Shown here: piece after piece, positions 28,127-36,695 of the stretch
How positions within the stretch are numbered: position 1 is the first letter of the stretch
Layout of the letters: every line of letters starts with the position of its first letter
DNA from: Algibacter luteus
GTDB taxonomy: Bacteria > Bacteroidota > Bacteroidia > Flavobacteriales > Flavobacteriaceae
NCBI RefSeq assembly: GCF_900141715.1
Contig: NZ_FQYK01000001.1
Location: 248,001 to 312,000 of the forward strand
DNA length: 64,000 nucleotides
Reading direction: 5' to 3'
Position numbers and translations under genes: made by a program
Notes under the pieces: model-generated
Databases searched by the model: none
What the model saw: the letters and a program-made list of their open reading frames with translations, nothing else
What the model was told of the DNA's origin: nothing

Positions 28127-31100
28127 TGTTAATGACTTTCAGTTCTCTAATTGACGGTGCATTTTTTGCATCCACAATAAACAATCTACATTTTGTAGAT
28201 TGTATAGCATCAAATTGATGGGTTTTATTTGATCCACAATTTGTCTCATTTATAATATCTTTCCATACCCCATTCTCCCAATATTGTATTTTATAAGAAG
28301 TAATACTGTTCTCATATTCATCTACAATGATTTGATTAAACGTTTGTGGTTTGACCCATTCCACTTCTAAATATTGGTTATTAGATTTGTCTGCCAACCA
28401 ACGCGTTTCGTTATTTTCATCGTTAGCCTTAAAGGCTTCAAATCCGGGTAATTTTTCAGTTTCAATAAACATAGAAGAAGCATTCATTCTACCCAATGTT
28501 GCTAGATTTTTTGAAGTTCCTAATGGTTCTGGATATGCTACTTTTGGAAGTTCATTTATTTTAAAATCATAAACACCAGATCCTACATTATAAATTACAT
28601 AATTTCCAACAGCATCACTTTTTTCAGTACCTACATAGTTGATGGTTTTAATTTTTTCAACCAAAATATTATCTTCGAAAACCACATCTTTTGAAATTGC
28701 TGGTAGATACACTTTAGCAGTTGTATTTACAGGAACTTCAATATGAAAAATCGCAGAGTTATCTTCCTTCTTCCAATTTACCACCACATTGCCGTACATG
28801 GATTCGTATTCAGTATTTGCATAGGTTAAATCGCCAACAGGCATTGGTTTAATTATCATATTTTGCATTCCTAAACTTTCAGGATTTGGGCGGATTCCTC
28901 CAAAACCTTTGATAAAATAGCCTCCAATTCCTGTATAACAGGTATGAATTTGACTCACCCCAACAGCCGACCAACGCTCTGGCCACACCGTTTTTCCTTG
29001 CTCAATAAAATACCCATAACTTGGGTGGTGCTTATCTTGCAACAGCTCATAAATTAAATCCATTCGTTCACCTGATTCAATAAAGTATCGTGTGTATAAT
29101 GCTTGACCTGAACTACCTGTATCATAATAAGGGAATTTGTACAGCACATTATCGACCAAATTATCATACACTTTTTGTTTTTCAGATTCTGGTGTTATGC
29201 CTGCTAATAAGGCAAAAGCTTGATTAACTTGCTGTCCATTACCATACTGCCCTGTTTCAGAATTATAGGTCATTTTATGTGTCGCTTCCCTTTGAACTTT
29301 TAAACGATTTGTATAAGTTTTAGCGTCATCATATTTACCCAACTGTAAGGCTATTTTCTCCGCATTATCGAGCATTACTGCGTAAATACAATTATTAAAA
29401 TGAATGGCTTCGGGTGAGTTACTACTCGTCCAAAAATTACCTCGAGGTGTGCACCAATCGCCTAAACCTGGAAACTCTCTAGCTCCTTGCTCTCCTGTGA
29501 TTAATGCACCTCCTGTTTCATAATTAGAATTTTGATACATCCAAGTCATCCAGTTTTGCATGGACTCGTAATTGTCTTCCAATACTTTTTTGTCGCCCAA
29601 CATTCTGTAGGTTTCCCAAACTGTTAATGGACTGTTTGCTTTCCACATTAAAAATGGTCTGTCGTTTTCGTTAACAATTGCGCGTATCTGTCCGTCTGTA
29701 TGTTGAGCGTCGCGAGTATATTGTAAATATTGGTCCATATAAGCCCCACTTTCAAAATTTGGCAAGGCATCTCCATACATGGCTGCAACGGTGACTTCTC
29801 CCCAACCTCTCCTTTCACGATGAGGACAATCCACCAAAATACCATCCATGGTATTTGCGATGTAGGTATCTAAATTAATTTTATAGATTTGATTTAGTTG
29901 TTGGCTAGAAGATTCAAACTTGCTAATAATTTTGCGGTTATTGGTTACCACATAACCTTTAATATCGGCCAAATTGGGTTGGTAATTTAAACCATAAACA
30001 GTAATCCAACGGCCACCAGCCACATTAAATCGGTTTGTAAAGGTGCCTTTACCCGATTTCCCAAAAATGTATTTGCTTTTTTGCTTCCAATTAGAACGCA
30101 CATCTTCTACATCGCTAATTTCAAATAAAATAGAATCGCCTTCTTTACCATTGAATAAGTTCATTTCAAAGAAACCAGTATAGTTTTCACCCATATCTAC
30201 TCTATACGTGCCGTCTTCATTTTTAGTGATGGCCATGGGTTTAATCTCCCTAAATTTAACTTGAGGCTCTACCATTTGTGAACTTAAAGAAGCTGTTATT
30301 TTACTGAATTTTCTATTTCTGAATTTACCCTTGCCTATTAGCTTATCTTCTTTAACTTCTACATTTTCATTGAATTCCTCAAGCTGTGCATTTAATTTTT
30401 CAGCATTGTAAATACCGGCATTAGCCCAAATGGCATCATTATATGCAACGGTGTTCCAATTGTCTTCCTTTAACCTGTCATCTATAGTTTCACCACCAAA
30501 ATCTAATATATCCCAATCGCCATAATAAGAACTATGGCTTTTTTTACATTTCCAAGTCTCATCAGTCCCTAAAACTATTTGCTCCTTAATTGTTGTTATA
30601 TTAGCTTGCGCTTTAAAGACAAACGGTGGATTACGATACTCTGTAATGCGGTCCCATCGGGCCCAACCTGCGGCGTGCCAAATAGCTATAACGTTATCGC
30701 CTTTATTTAAAAATTCAGAAACATCATAGGTTAAATAAGGAATTCGTTTTTTCATGTAAGAAGAAACTGGATTCATCACGTTATCGGTTACCTTATTGCC
30801 ATTTACATACAATTCGTGATAACCAAAAGAACCCACATAAACATATGCTGAAGTAGCATTCTCATTTAGCTCAAAAGTTTTTCTATACCAATTATGGTCA
30901 GTTTTCTTTTGGTCGAGTTTATGAATCCAATCGCCTTTCCAATCGGAAGTTTTTAAAAGTCCCATTGAAAATTTAGCAGGTTCACTCCATTTAGATTGCT
31001 TTCCCGAAACATCCCAAACACATACTTTCCAATAATATGGGGTTGAAGATTTTAACAGACTGCCATGAAACGCGTTGTTCACAGATGAATCTGTACTTAC

Positions 31101-31397
31101 CTTTCCCGAATCCCAAACATCGCCTTTATTTTTATTCAAAAGTTCCATGCTACTTGAAACAAGTATTTGGAAGGCTGTTTGTTTTTGTCCTCTTGTATTA
31201 GTTTTATCAACCATTTTCCAACTAAAACGAGGAGATGTATTATCAATTCCTAATGGATTGGTTTTGTATTCACATTTAAGTTCTTTTAAAACCACTGATG
31301 ACAAATGGTTACAACCAATAACTGATGAAGCAAATAGTACAATGAGTAGATTAATACACATTGAATAAGCAGATTGATGTTTCAAAATTTTAGACAA
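28116..31397 (-). CDS. GH78 alpha-L-rhamnosidase lipoprotein with C-terminal F5/8-type domain
   Basis: 1093 residues with a lipobox (SSVIGC, Cys29). Fibronectin-like start (LKCEYKTNPLGIDNTSPRFSW), sandwich domains (YHELYVNGNKVTDNVMNP), six-hairpin barrel with DCPHRERRGWGEV, and WPERW near 800. A C-terminal discoidin (F5/8 type C, CBM32-like) domain of about 130 residues (ETRWLADKSNNQYLEVEW, SYKIQYWENGVWKDI) is not seen in the other GH78 proteins here. The acidic cluster is odd: the Asp found 12 residues after the first Asp in the other GH78s is Val here, with Glu one position earlier. It is the first gene of the long rhamnosidase unit, opposite the AraC gene. Confidence 0.88.
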   Translation of the reverse strand: MSKILKHQSAYSMCINLLIVLFASSVIGCNHLSSVVLKELKCEYKTNPLGIDNTSPRFSWKMVDKTNTRGQKQTAFQILVSSSMELLNKNKGDVWDSGKVSTDSSVNNAFHGSLLKSSTPYYWKVCVWDVSGKQSKWSEPAKFSMGLLKTSDWKGDWIHKLDQKKTDHNWYRKTFELNENATSAYVYVGSFGYHELYVNGNKVTDNVMNPVSSYMKKRIPYLTYDVSEFLNKGDNVIAIWHAAGWARWDRITEYRNPPFVFKAQANITTIKEQIVLGTDETWKCKKSHSSYYGDWDILDFGGETIDDRLKEDNWNTVAYNDAIWANAGIYNAEKLNAQLEEFNENVEVKEDKLIGKGKFRNRKFSKITASLSSQMVEPQVKFREIKPMAITKNEDGTYRVDMGENYTGFFEMNLFNGKEGDSILFEISDVEDVRSNWKQKSKYIFGKSGKGTFTNRFNVAGGRWITVYGLNYQPNLADIKGYVVTNNRKIISKFESSSQQLNQIYKINLDTYIANTMDGILVDCPHRERRGWGEVTVAAMYGDALPNFESGAYMDQYLQYTRDAQHTDGQIRAIVNENDRPFLMWKANSPLTVWETYRMLGDKKVLEDNYESMQNWMTWMYQNSNYETGGALITGEQGAREFPGLGDWCTPRGNFWTSSNSPEAIHFNNCIYAVMLDNAEKIALQLGKYDDAKTYTNRLKVQREATHKMTYNSETGQYGNGQQVNQAFALLAGITPESEKQKVYDNLVDNVLYKFPYYDTGSSGQALYTRYFIESGERMDLIYELLQDKHHPSYGYFIEQGKTVWPERWSAVGVSQIHTCYTGIGGYFIKGFGGIRPNPESLGMQNMIIKPMPVGDLTYANTEYESMYGNVVVNWKKEDNSAIFHIEVPVNTTAKVYLPAISKDVVFEDNILVEKIKTINYVGTEKSDAVGNYVIYNVGSGVYDFKINELPKVAYPEPLGTSKNLATLGRMNASSMFIETEKLPGFEAFKANDENNETRWLADKSNNQYLEVEWVKPQTFNQIIVDEYENSITSYKIQYWENGVWKDIINETNCGSNKTHQFDAIQSTKCRLFIVDAKNAPSIRELKVINNEN

Positions 31398-31598
31398 AGT
31401 ATTTGAATAGATTAATAATTTGGAATTTAATTTTTAGAACATATAGAATGATTTAAAAATTTCAATTTCCCTTAAGTTTCGCAAAGCCATTCTATTTTTT
31501 TATAACAGATAGCAATAGCCGTTATTATTTTTATAAAAATCGTCAATTAAAATGTGAATCCCAATTAACAATTTGATATATTAGTTGCACAAAATGAC
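31398..31598. promoter_or_regulatory. Divergent promoter region between rhamnosidase unit and AraC gene
   Basis: The 201-bp gap separates the minus-strand GH78 start (31397) from the plus-strand AraC start (31599) and must hold both promoters. It is very AT-rich. The CAGGAT cassette present in front of eight other units is absent. I see no clear operator repeat; weak TTTG-type -33 candidates exist but no convincing -7 pair. Control by the adjacent AraC protein is the natural inference from the divergent arrangement. Confidence 0.5.
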
Positions 31599-32483
31599 AT
31601 GAAAAATAAGTTTCGGAAATATCTAATAGTCTTTGAAAAAGACAAATCATGGGGCTTTTACATAAATAATCTAGGACGAACTGTTGTAGAAAAACACACA
31701 AATTACCCCTCGAAGGACCACCCAGAAAATTATGTTTTTTCATGGGACAAGGGACGTGTTTTAGACGAATTTCACTTGGTACTTATTACCAAAGGTGAAG
31801 GTGTTTTTGAAAGCAAAGCAACTGGTAAAATAAAAATTTCAGACGGCGATGTATTTTTACTTTTTCCGGGGGTTTGGCACCGCTATAAACCATCTAAAAA
31901 AACAGGTTGGACAGAGCGTTGGGTAGGATTCTCTGGTGACATTGCGAATCAATTTTTATCCAATGGTTTTTTCTCGCCAAATGCTCCTATAATTTCGAAA
32001 TGCAACCAACCTAAGATATTAAATCATTTTAATTCACTTTTCAAATTGTTTGATGAAGAACCGTTTGGGTTCCAAAAAACAGCTTCGGGAATATGCATTC
32101 AACTTATGGCAGAACTTCATAACGTTAAAAATGGCGGTAACAACATTGACAACCTAAACTCCATGGTATCACGAGCCAAAGGCATGATGTACAAGCAAAT
32201 CCATACATCTTTGGACTTACAAAAAATGGCTTCGGAATTAGGCGTGAGTTATTCAAAATTTAGAATAGATTTTAAAAAACAAACAGGGGCTTCTCCGCTT
32301 CAATACCATCTATTATTGAAGATTGAAAAATCGAAGGAATTATTATTAAACACCAATAAATCTCAAAAAGAAATAGCCTTTGAACTTGGTTTTGAGTCTG
32401 ATTATTATTTTAACAGACTGTTTAAACGCAAAACAGGGTATGCGCCAGGTAAATTTAGAAATCTTAGCAAAGGTGAATTTTAA
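31599..32483 (+). CDS. AraC-family transcriptional regulator
   Basis: 294 residues, cytoplasmic, the only plus-strand gene. The N-terminal half is a cupin-type AraC ligand-binding domain (FHLVLITKGEGVFESKATG, then ISDGDVFLLFPGVWHRYKP around 83-97). The C-terminal 100 residues are two helix-turn-helix motifs (LDLQKMASELGVSYSKFRIDF and SQKEIAFELGFESDYYFNRLF), the second with the usual AraC signature. This is the domain order of RhaS/RhaR/XylS-type activators that sense a sugar directly. Being divergent from the rhamnosidase/RhaT unit, it is the likely L-rhamnose-responsive activator of it (inference). Its stop overlaps the convergent 32480 gene by 4 bp. Confidence 0.92.
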   Translation: MKNKFRKYLIVFEKDKSWGFYINNLGRTVVEKHTNYPSKDHPENYVFSWDKGRVLDEFHLVLITKGEGVFESKATGKIKISDGDVFLLFPGVWHRYKPSKKTGWTERWVGFSGDIANQFLSNGFFSPNAPIISKCNQPKILNHFNSLFKLFDEEPFGFQKTASGICIQLMAELHNVKNGGNNIDNLNSMVSRAKGMMYKQIHTSLDLQKMASELGVSYSKFRIDFKKQTGASPLQYHLLLKIEKSKELLLNTNKSQKEIAFELGFESDYYFNRLFKRKTGYAPGKFRNLSKGEF

Positions 32484-34396
32484 GTTACAACTATTGAAAT
32501 AAGCAGTTCCTTTATACCTTCTTCAAAAAATACTTCTAAGGGCAATGCTTCGACTCCTGGTACCATATTAAAAGTTCTTGAGCCTTCCATTTCTTTTATT
32601 CTGATAGGCGCATTCGCTTTTACAGTAACCAATCCTTCCGGTTTTTGAATACTTATTTCTGTATCGCTTACTTGATTAAAAACTTCTTTATTTGGAGAAA
32701 CAATAGGTAACACAAATGCGGTTGGCTCTGAAACCACTTGTTTTGAATTTACTTTAATTTTCATAATATCTGCTGAACAGATATATGATATAAAAAACTC
32801 TGAAGCTGTATTTTCAATTACATTTCTATCAACATCTTTCAATTTTACATTTGCTAGTAATTCAATATTACCATTTTCATCTTTACTCGTTACAGTGGCT
32901 GGCAAATCATAAAGGTTTGTGTACCAAACCTTATCTTTAAATGTTTCAATTCGCGGCGTTAAACAAATATCTTTTCCAGGTTGTGGCTGTTGATTATTTT
33001 TTTCAACCATATGGTACTCTGCCATACTTGCAGCACATAATAACCCTACTCTATTATGAAATAAAACTCCTAAAGCACCTCCTGAAGCTTGCCGAAAATC
33101 ATACTGATAATGATATTCTGCATCATAAGCGCTTACTGTTCCTCGCCAATCTCCTCTTGCAAAAAGATAAACATCCAAATCTTTAAAGTGTTTTGTACCA
33201 TCTGCGGTAGCTCTTGGTAAACTAGCGTTTGAATTAATTTCTGGTAAGTGATCCCAGTGGTCTAACAAGGCTGCTAAAGGTTTAGCATGAGTAAACGTAT
33301 GGTGTACACAAGGAGGAATACCTGCTTCCACAAAACCAGGCCCTCCATGAATAAGTCCATCTGCAGTACAGCGTTGCAATAATTCTGTATTCTTAACAGC
33401 TGCTGTACCAAATGCAGGATTGATATGCGCCATCATTCCAAATGCAGGTTGGCTACCATCGCATGTTCTACTTCCCCAATAACTCCACTTATACATTCTA
33501 TTTCCCCAACTATTATCCCAAGCCCCATCAGGCAACATAAATTCTAAATGACTATTCAATGATTTTGTTAAGATTTGTAATAGCTCTTCATCTTTTTCTT
33601 TTAGCGCATACATTACTAAACTATTTAAGGTTTCTTCTACATTATATCCTAAATCTACACCATGTAATCCCTTTTCACTTAGTTTACTGGAGCTCTTCTT
33701 ACATTCCCCAAACAACAAGCCTTCATTTGCTGTAAAGTAGGCTTTTACTTCAGAAGCTAATTTTTTACTCTTGGCTTTAAAATCATCTCTATTTAAAATA
33801 TTACCTATTAAATTTAAACCATACACAGCTGTTCCTGGATAATTAATATTGGTGAAGTCAATTGTAAATGTATCGTAAATATATTGACCTGCTTTATCTA
33901 AACGCTTTGTCCATTCTTTTTGAGTTGCATCCTCTAAAACATGACCATGATAATGCAATGCTTCAGCGAGTGCAATAGCCCCAAAAACAGTAATGCCTTT
34001 CCAAGATTTCGGATTTCTAATGACTGTCCAAGATCCGTCTTCTTGAGACACATTGTTCTCAGCCCAGGTCATCACCAACTTTGCCGCTTCTACATATTTT
34101 TTTTCACCTGTAGTATCTGCCATATATAAAAATGGATAAACGGCATCCATACAACGCCCATGGATATGGGAACAGGATGGACAACCCAATGCTCCATGCT
34201 CTTCTAAATTATTTGGATTATTAATCTGAACGTTTATCATGCCATCACACCAATCCTTCAATAATCCTGAAATTAAATTCTTAAATTCCAAAGAATGTTC
34301 TGGGTGGTTTTCACATGAATTTAAAATACCAGCTATTGGAAGTGATATTCCTAGTCCTGCTAGTGTTGAAAGTTGAATGAAGTTACGTCTTTTCAT
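32480..34396 (-). CDS. Tat-exported lipoprotein of unrecognised family, possible polysaccharide lyase
   Basis: 638 residues. The N-terminus KRRNFIQLSTLAGLG is a twin-arginine signal, and ILNSC (Cys28) could be a lipobox, so a Tat-exported lipoprotein is likely. Residues about 35-400 are helix-rich and look like an (alpha/alpha) toroid (repeated helix pairs, WSYWGSRTCDGSQPAFGMMAH, a His-rich CVHHTFTHAKPL). The rest (about 400-638) is beta-rich. A toroid plus beta-sandwich occurs in heparinase-type lyases, but I cannot match a family; the recently defined ulvan lyase family PL40 is one candidate to test. It forms a single-gene unit with its own cassette beside the PL28 gene, which supports a role in polymer or oligomer cleavage. 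Confidence 0.55.
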   Translation of the reverse strand: MKRRNFIQLSTLAGLGISLPIAGILNSCENHPEHSLEFKNLISGLLKDWCDGMINVQINNPNNLEEHGALGCPSCSHIHGRCMDAVYPFLYMADTTGEKKYVEAAKLVMTWAENNVSQEDGSWTVIRNPKSWKGITVFGAIALAEALHYHGHVLEDATQKEWTKRLDKAGQYIYDTFTIDFTNINYPGTAVYGLNLIGNILNRDDFKAKSKKLASEVKAYFTANEGLLFGECKKSSSKLSEKGLHGVDLGYNVEETLNSLVMYALKEKDEELLQILTKSLNSHLEFMLPDGAWDNSWGNRMYKWSYWGSRTCDGSQPAFGMMAHINPAFGTAAVKNTELLQRCTADGLIHGGPGFVEAGIPPCVHHTFTHAKPLAALLDHWDHLPEINSNASLPRATADGTKHFKDLDVYLFARGDWRGTVSAYDAEYHYQYDFRQASGGALGVLFHNRVGLLCAASMAEYHMVEKNNQQPQPGKDICLTPRIETFKDKVWYTNLYDLPATVTSKDENGNIELLANVKLKDVDRNVIENTASEFFISYICSADIMKIKVNSKQVVSEPTAFVLPIVSPNKEVFNQVSDTEISIQKPEGLVTVKANAPIRIKEMEGSRTFNMVPGVEALPLEVFFEEGIKELLISIVVT

Positions 34397-34428
34397 CTAT
34401 TGTGAATGTATTAATATATGTGTCATGT

Positions 34429-34473
34429 GAAAAGTATTAAGATTTAATGCGAAAACTGTCCTGTTTTATCCTG
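34429..34473 (-). promoter_or_regulatory. Cassette 4: CAGGAT direct repeat plus -7 box (Tat lipoprotein)
   Basis: Minus-strand half-sites CAGGAT (34468-34473) and CAGGAC (34458-34463), 21 bp, then TACTTTTC (34429-34436; one mismatch). It begins 9 bp beyond the terminator palindrome of the PL28 unit and leaves a leader of roughly 27 bases before the ATG at 34396. Confidence 0.8.
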
Positions 34474-34482
34474 TATAATATA

Positions 34483-34518
34483 TTAAAAAGCCAGAAAACT
34501 AGTTTTCTGGCTTTTTAA
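34483..34518. terminator. Perfect 36-bp palindromic terminator after PL28 gene
   Basis: TTAAAAAGCCAGAAAACT (34483-34500) is followed immediately by its exact reverse complement (34501-34518). The stem is flanked by A-runs and T-runs on both sides, so it can act in either direction. It lies 20 bp behind the PL28 stop at 34539. Confidence 0.9.
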
Positions 34519-34538
34519 TAATTGTAACTCTTGGAACC

Positions 34539-36515
34539 TTATTTTATAACCAATTTAGAGTTATATACACTGTTATCATTTGCCTTTGCTCTAACTAAAT
34601 AAATTCCTGAAGGCAAGTTAGTATTTTGTGCAACATTAATCACATCGCTGTTAGTTGAGTTTTTATAAACCAGTTTACCTAGTATGTTATAAATTTCGAT
34701 ATCTTTTACTCCAGTAATATTTTGAAATGCAATTGTAAATTTATTATCTGCTGGATTAGGATATACTTTTATTGAAGAAGTATTTAGTTCTGCTTCAGAA
34801 ATACTTAAAGTTGCAGATTCTAAAATCCATTTGCTTCTGTCATCTATATTGGCTGAATGTATTATGGTATTATCTACTGCGTGGTATAAATACTTACCTA
34901 GATTACGCGTCTCAAAACTATAGCTACCATCTCCGTTATCAATTACATTCCACAACTTATCTGTATCACTATTTGGTGCTGAAAAATTTGTACAAATCAA
35001 ATCTGAAACACCTGTAAATCTAATAATTTTTCTGGGGCCCTGGCTATCAATATTATAATAACTAGTTGCAGGTACACTTACAAATTGCCATTCTTTATCT
35101 GAACCTACTCCAGAATCACTTGCTATAATTGAACCATCATTTGGATCCATTAAATATTTGCCTGTAGCTACATTTTTAAGTTTATAATTACCTTCAGGCG
35201 CATCTCCTGATTCCGCAACTTCTACCTTCTGGTACGTTGTATTTGCCCATCTAATTTGCGCTCTACCACCCTTAACACGGTATGCACCATATCTAATTCC
35301 AGATTCTAGCCCTCTTTCTGGCTCTGGGATATTCCAATTAAAAGCGTCACCTCCAATTACTGCATCACAATAATGTATTTTTTTTGTGGGGTCGCTTGGA
35401 TCCTCTCTAAAACCTACTTCTAGCTCAAAGTTAATTTCTTCATTTTTATTTACCTGCTTTAAAAAGACTTCTTCCCTTCCGCTGCCTTCTCCACCTCGTA
35501 CCAAGATACGCTCAGCATAAATATCAAATGCAACTTGCTTACCAGCGTTTATTCCTGTTCCCATAACAGGTCTAGCTAAATACAAACAAATAGCTGGATC
35601 AGGGGAACCGCCGCCTCCAGAATGTTTGCCTTTGGCTTGTGCGATGTAAGTTCCATCTTGACTAAAACTACCAGCATCACCTACCTCTAATATCCTGAAT
35701 GTTCCCGTTAATCTTGCATAACTTCCAACACCTGTTTCTCCAGATCTGTCTAAAGATCGTTCTATTCTTGGTTGTAAGGTATTTGGAGCATCCCAGTGGT
35801 TAGACCCATCGGTAATGTTATAAACGCCCCAAGTTTTTCCATAAACATCAAATTCTGAGTAATCGGAGTAGCAGGTTCTATCATCAACAGTCCCTACATT
35901 AACAGGGTTTGGCAAATCTACATTTCTGGTACTGTTGTTTTCGAATTCACCAGAAGCTGGACAACTTAAATCCGTACTTGTATCTTCATCTGGCGCTACT
36001 ACTACAGGAGTTTGTACATAAGGAACGAGTTCCCAATTACTTCTGTCGTCTGTATCTGGAGCCACCGCATGAGTTACGGTTCCATCTACTTCATGATACA
36101 TAAATCTACCTGTTGTTCTGGACCCAAACCTGTAAGTATCATTTGTACTATTATAATCTATAGTCCACGTTTTATCTGTATCAGCAGCTGGTGCAGCCTT
36201 AGTTGTACTAACAACTACATAAGGGCCTCCTGGACCACCAGCACCTGGAGCACGTAATATTCCTAAGATTTCGCTATCAATATTATAATATGCGCCGCTC
36301 TCTACGAACTTAAAATGAGTGCTTTGCTCTTCTTCACCTAGATTTGTCATAGTTACGGGTGTTGCGCTTGCACCTGCATCTGTTAAAAATTGCCCTGTTG
36401 CTACATTTTTCAATCTGAAAATATCATTAGAAGGAAGCACGCCTTGAGCTGTTATACTAAGTGAGCATAACATTAAAACGAAAAATAAGATGGAATTAAT
36501 TGTATTTTTTTTCAT
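34539..36515 (-). CDS. PL28-like ulvan lyase with flanking beta-trefoil-like domains and T9SS domain
   Basis: 658 residues. Signal peptide ends at ITAQ (24). A beta-trefoil-like module ([12 protein letters not shown], 31-165), a jelly-roll lyase domain (about 184-434) and a second copy of the module ([12 protein letters not shown], 443-575) are followed by a T9SS type A sorting domain ([15 protein letters not shown] end). The lyase segment, with [51 protein letters not shown] and [18 protein letters not shown], matches what I remember of PL28 ulvan lyases from Nonlabens and Formosa. PL28 enzymes cleave rhamnose-3-sulfate to uronate bonds by beta-elimination. Secreted by T9SS, it should act first on the polymer outside the cell. 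Single-gene unit with its own cassette and terminator. Confidence 0.88.
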   Translation of the reverse strand: MKKNTINSILFFVLMLCSLSITAQGVLPSNDIFRLKNVATGQFLTDAGASATPVTMTNLGEEEQSTHFKFVESGAYYNIDSEILGILRAPGAGGPGGPYVVVSTTKAAPAADTDKTWTIDYNSTNDTYRFGSRTTGRFMYHEVDGTVTHAVAPDTDDRSNWELVPYVQTPVVVAPDEDTSTDLSCPASGEFENNSTRNVDLPNPVNVGTVDDRTCYSDYSEFDVYGKTWGVYNITDGSNHWDAPNTLQPRIERSLDRSGETGVGSYARLTGTFRILEVGDAGSFSQDGTYIAQAKGKHSGGGGSPDPAICLYLARPVMGTGINAGKQVAFDIYAERILVRGGEGSGREEVFLKQVNKNEEINFELEVGFREDPSDPTKKIHYCDAVIGGDAFNWNIPEPERGLESGIRYGAYRVKGGRAQIRWANTTYQKVEVAESGDAPEGNYKLKNVATGKYLMDPNDGSIIASDSGVGSDKEWQFVSVPATSYYNIDSQGPRKIIRFTGVSDLICTNFSAPNSDTDKLWNVIDNGDGSYSFETRNLGKYLYHAVDNTIIHSANIDDRSKWILESATLSISEAELNTSSIKVYPNPADNKFTIAFQNITGVKDIEIYNILGKLVYKNSTNSDVINVAQNTNLPSGIYLVRAKANDNSVYNSKLVIK

Positions 36516-36533
36516 AGCTTTTTTATAGATATA

Positions 36534-36555
36534 AATCTATTGATATCAATAGATT
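36534..36555. repeat. Perfect 22-bp palindrome at the PL28 transcript start
   Basis: AATCTATTGAT (36534-36544) is followed directly by its reverse complement ATCAATAGATT (36545-36555). It begins 2 bp downstream of the -7 box of cassette 5, so it overlaps the expected transcript start and leader. It could be an operator or simply a leader hairpin; no other cassette has a comparable palindrome. Confidence 0.55.
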
Positions 36556-36556
36556 A

Positions 36557-36601
36557 TAAAATTATTGAACATAATTTAACAAAGTATCCTGAACTATCCT
36601 G
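36557..36601 (-). promoter_or_regulatory. Cassette 5: CAGGAT direct repeat plus -7 box (PL28)
   Basis: Minus-strand half-sites CAGGAT (36596-36601) and CAGGAT (36586-36591) are identical. After 21 bp follows TAATTTTA (36557-36564; one mismatch). This is one of the two best copies. The ATG is at 36515. Confidence 0.85.
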
Positions 36602-36695
36602 TACCCAAGACCAAACGTATAGTTATTCGATTAAACACAAAGTTTCTAAGAAAACATAAGCACCTGAGAAAGAAATCTTTAATTAAAACAGAAAA

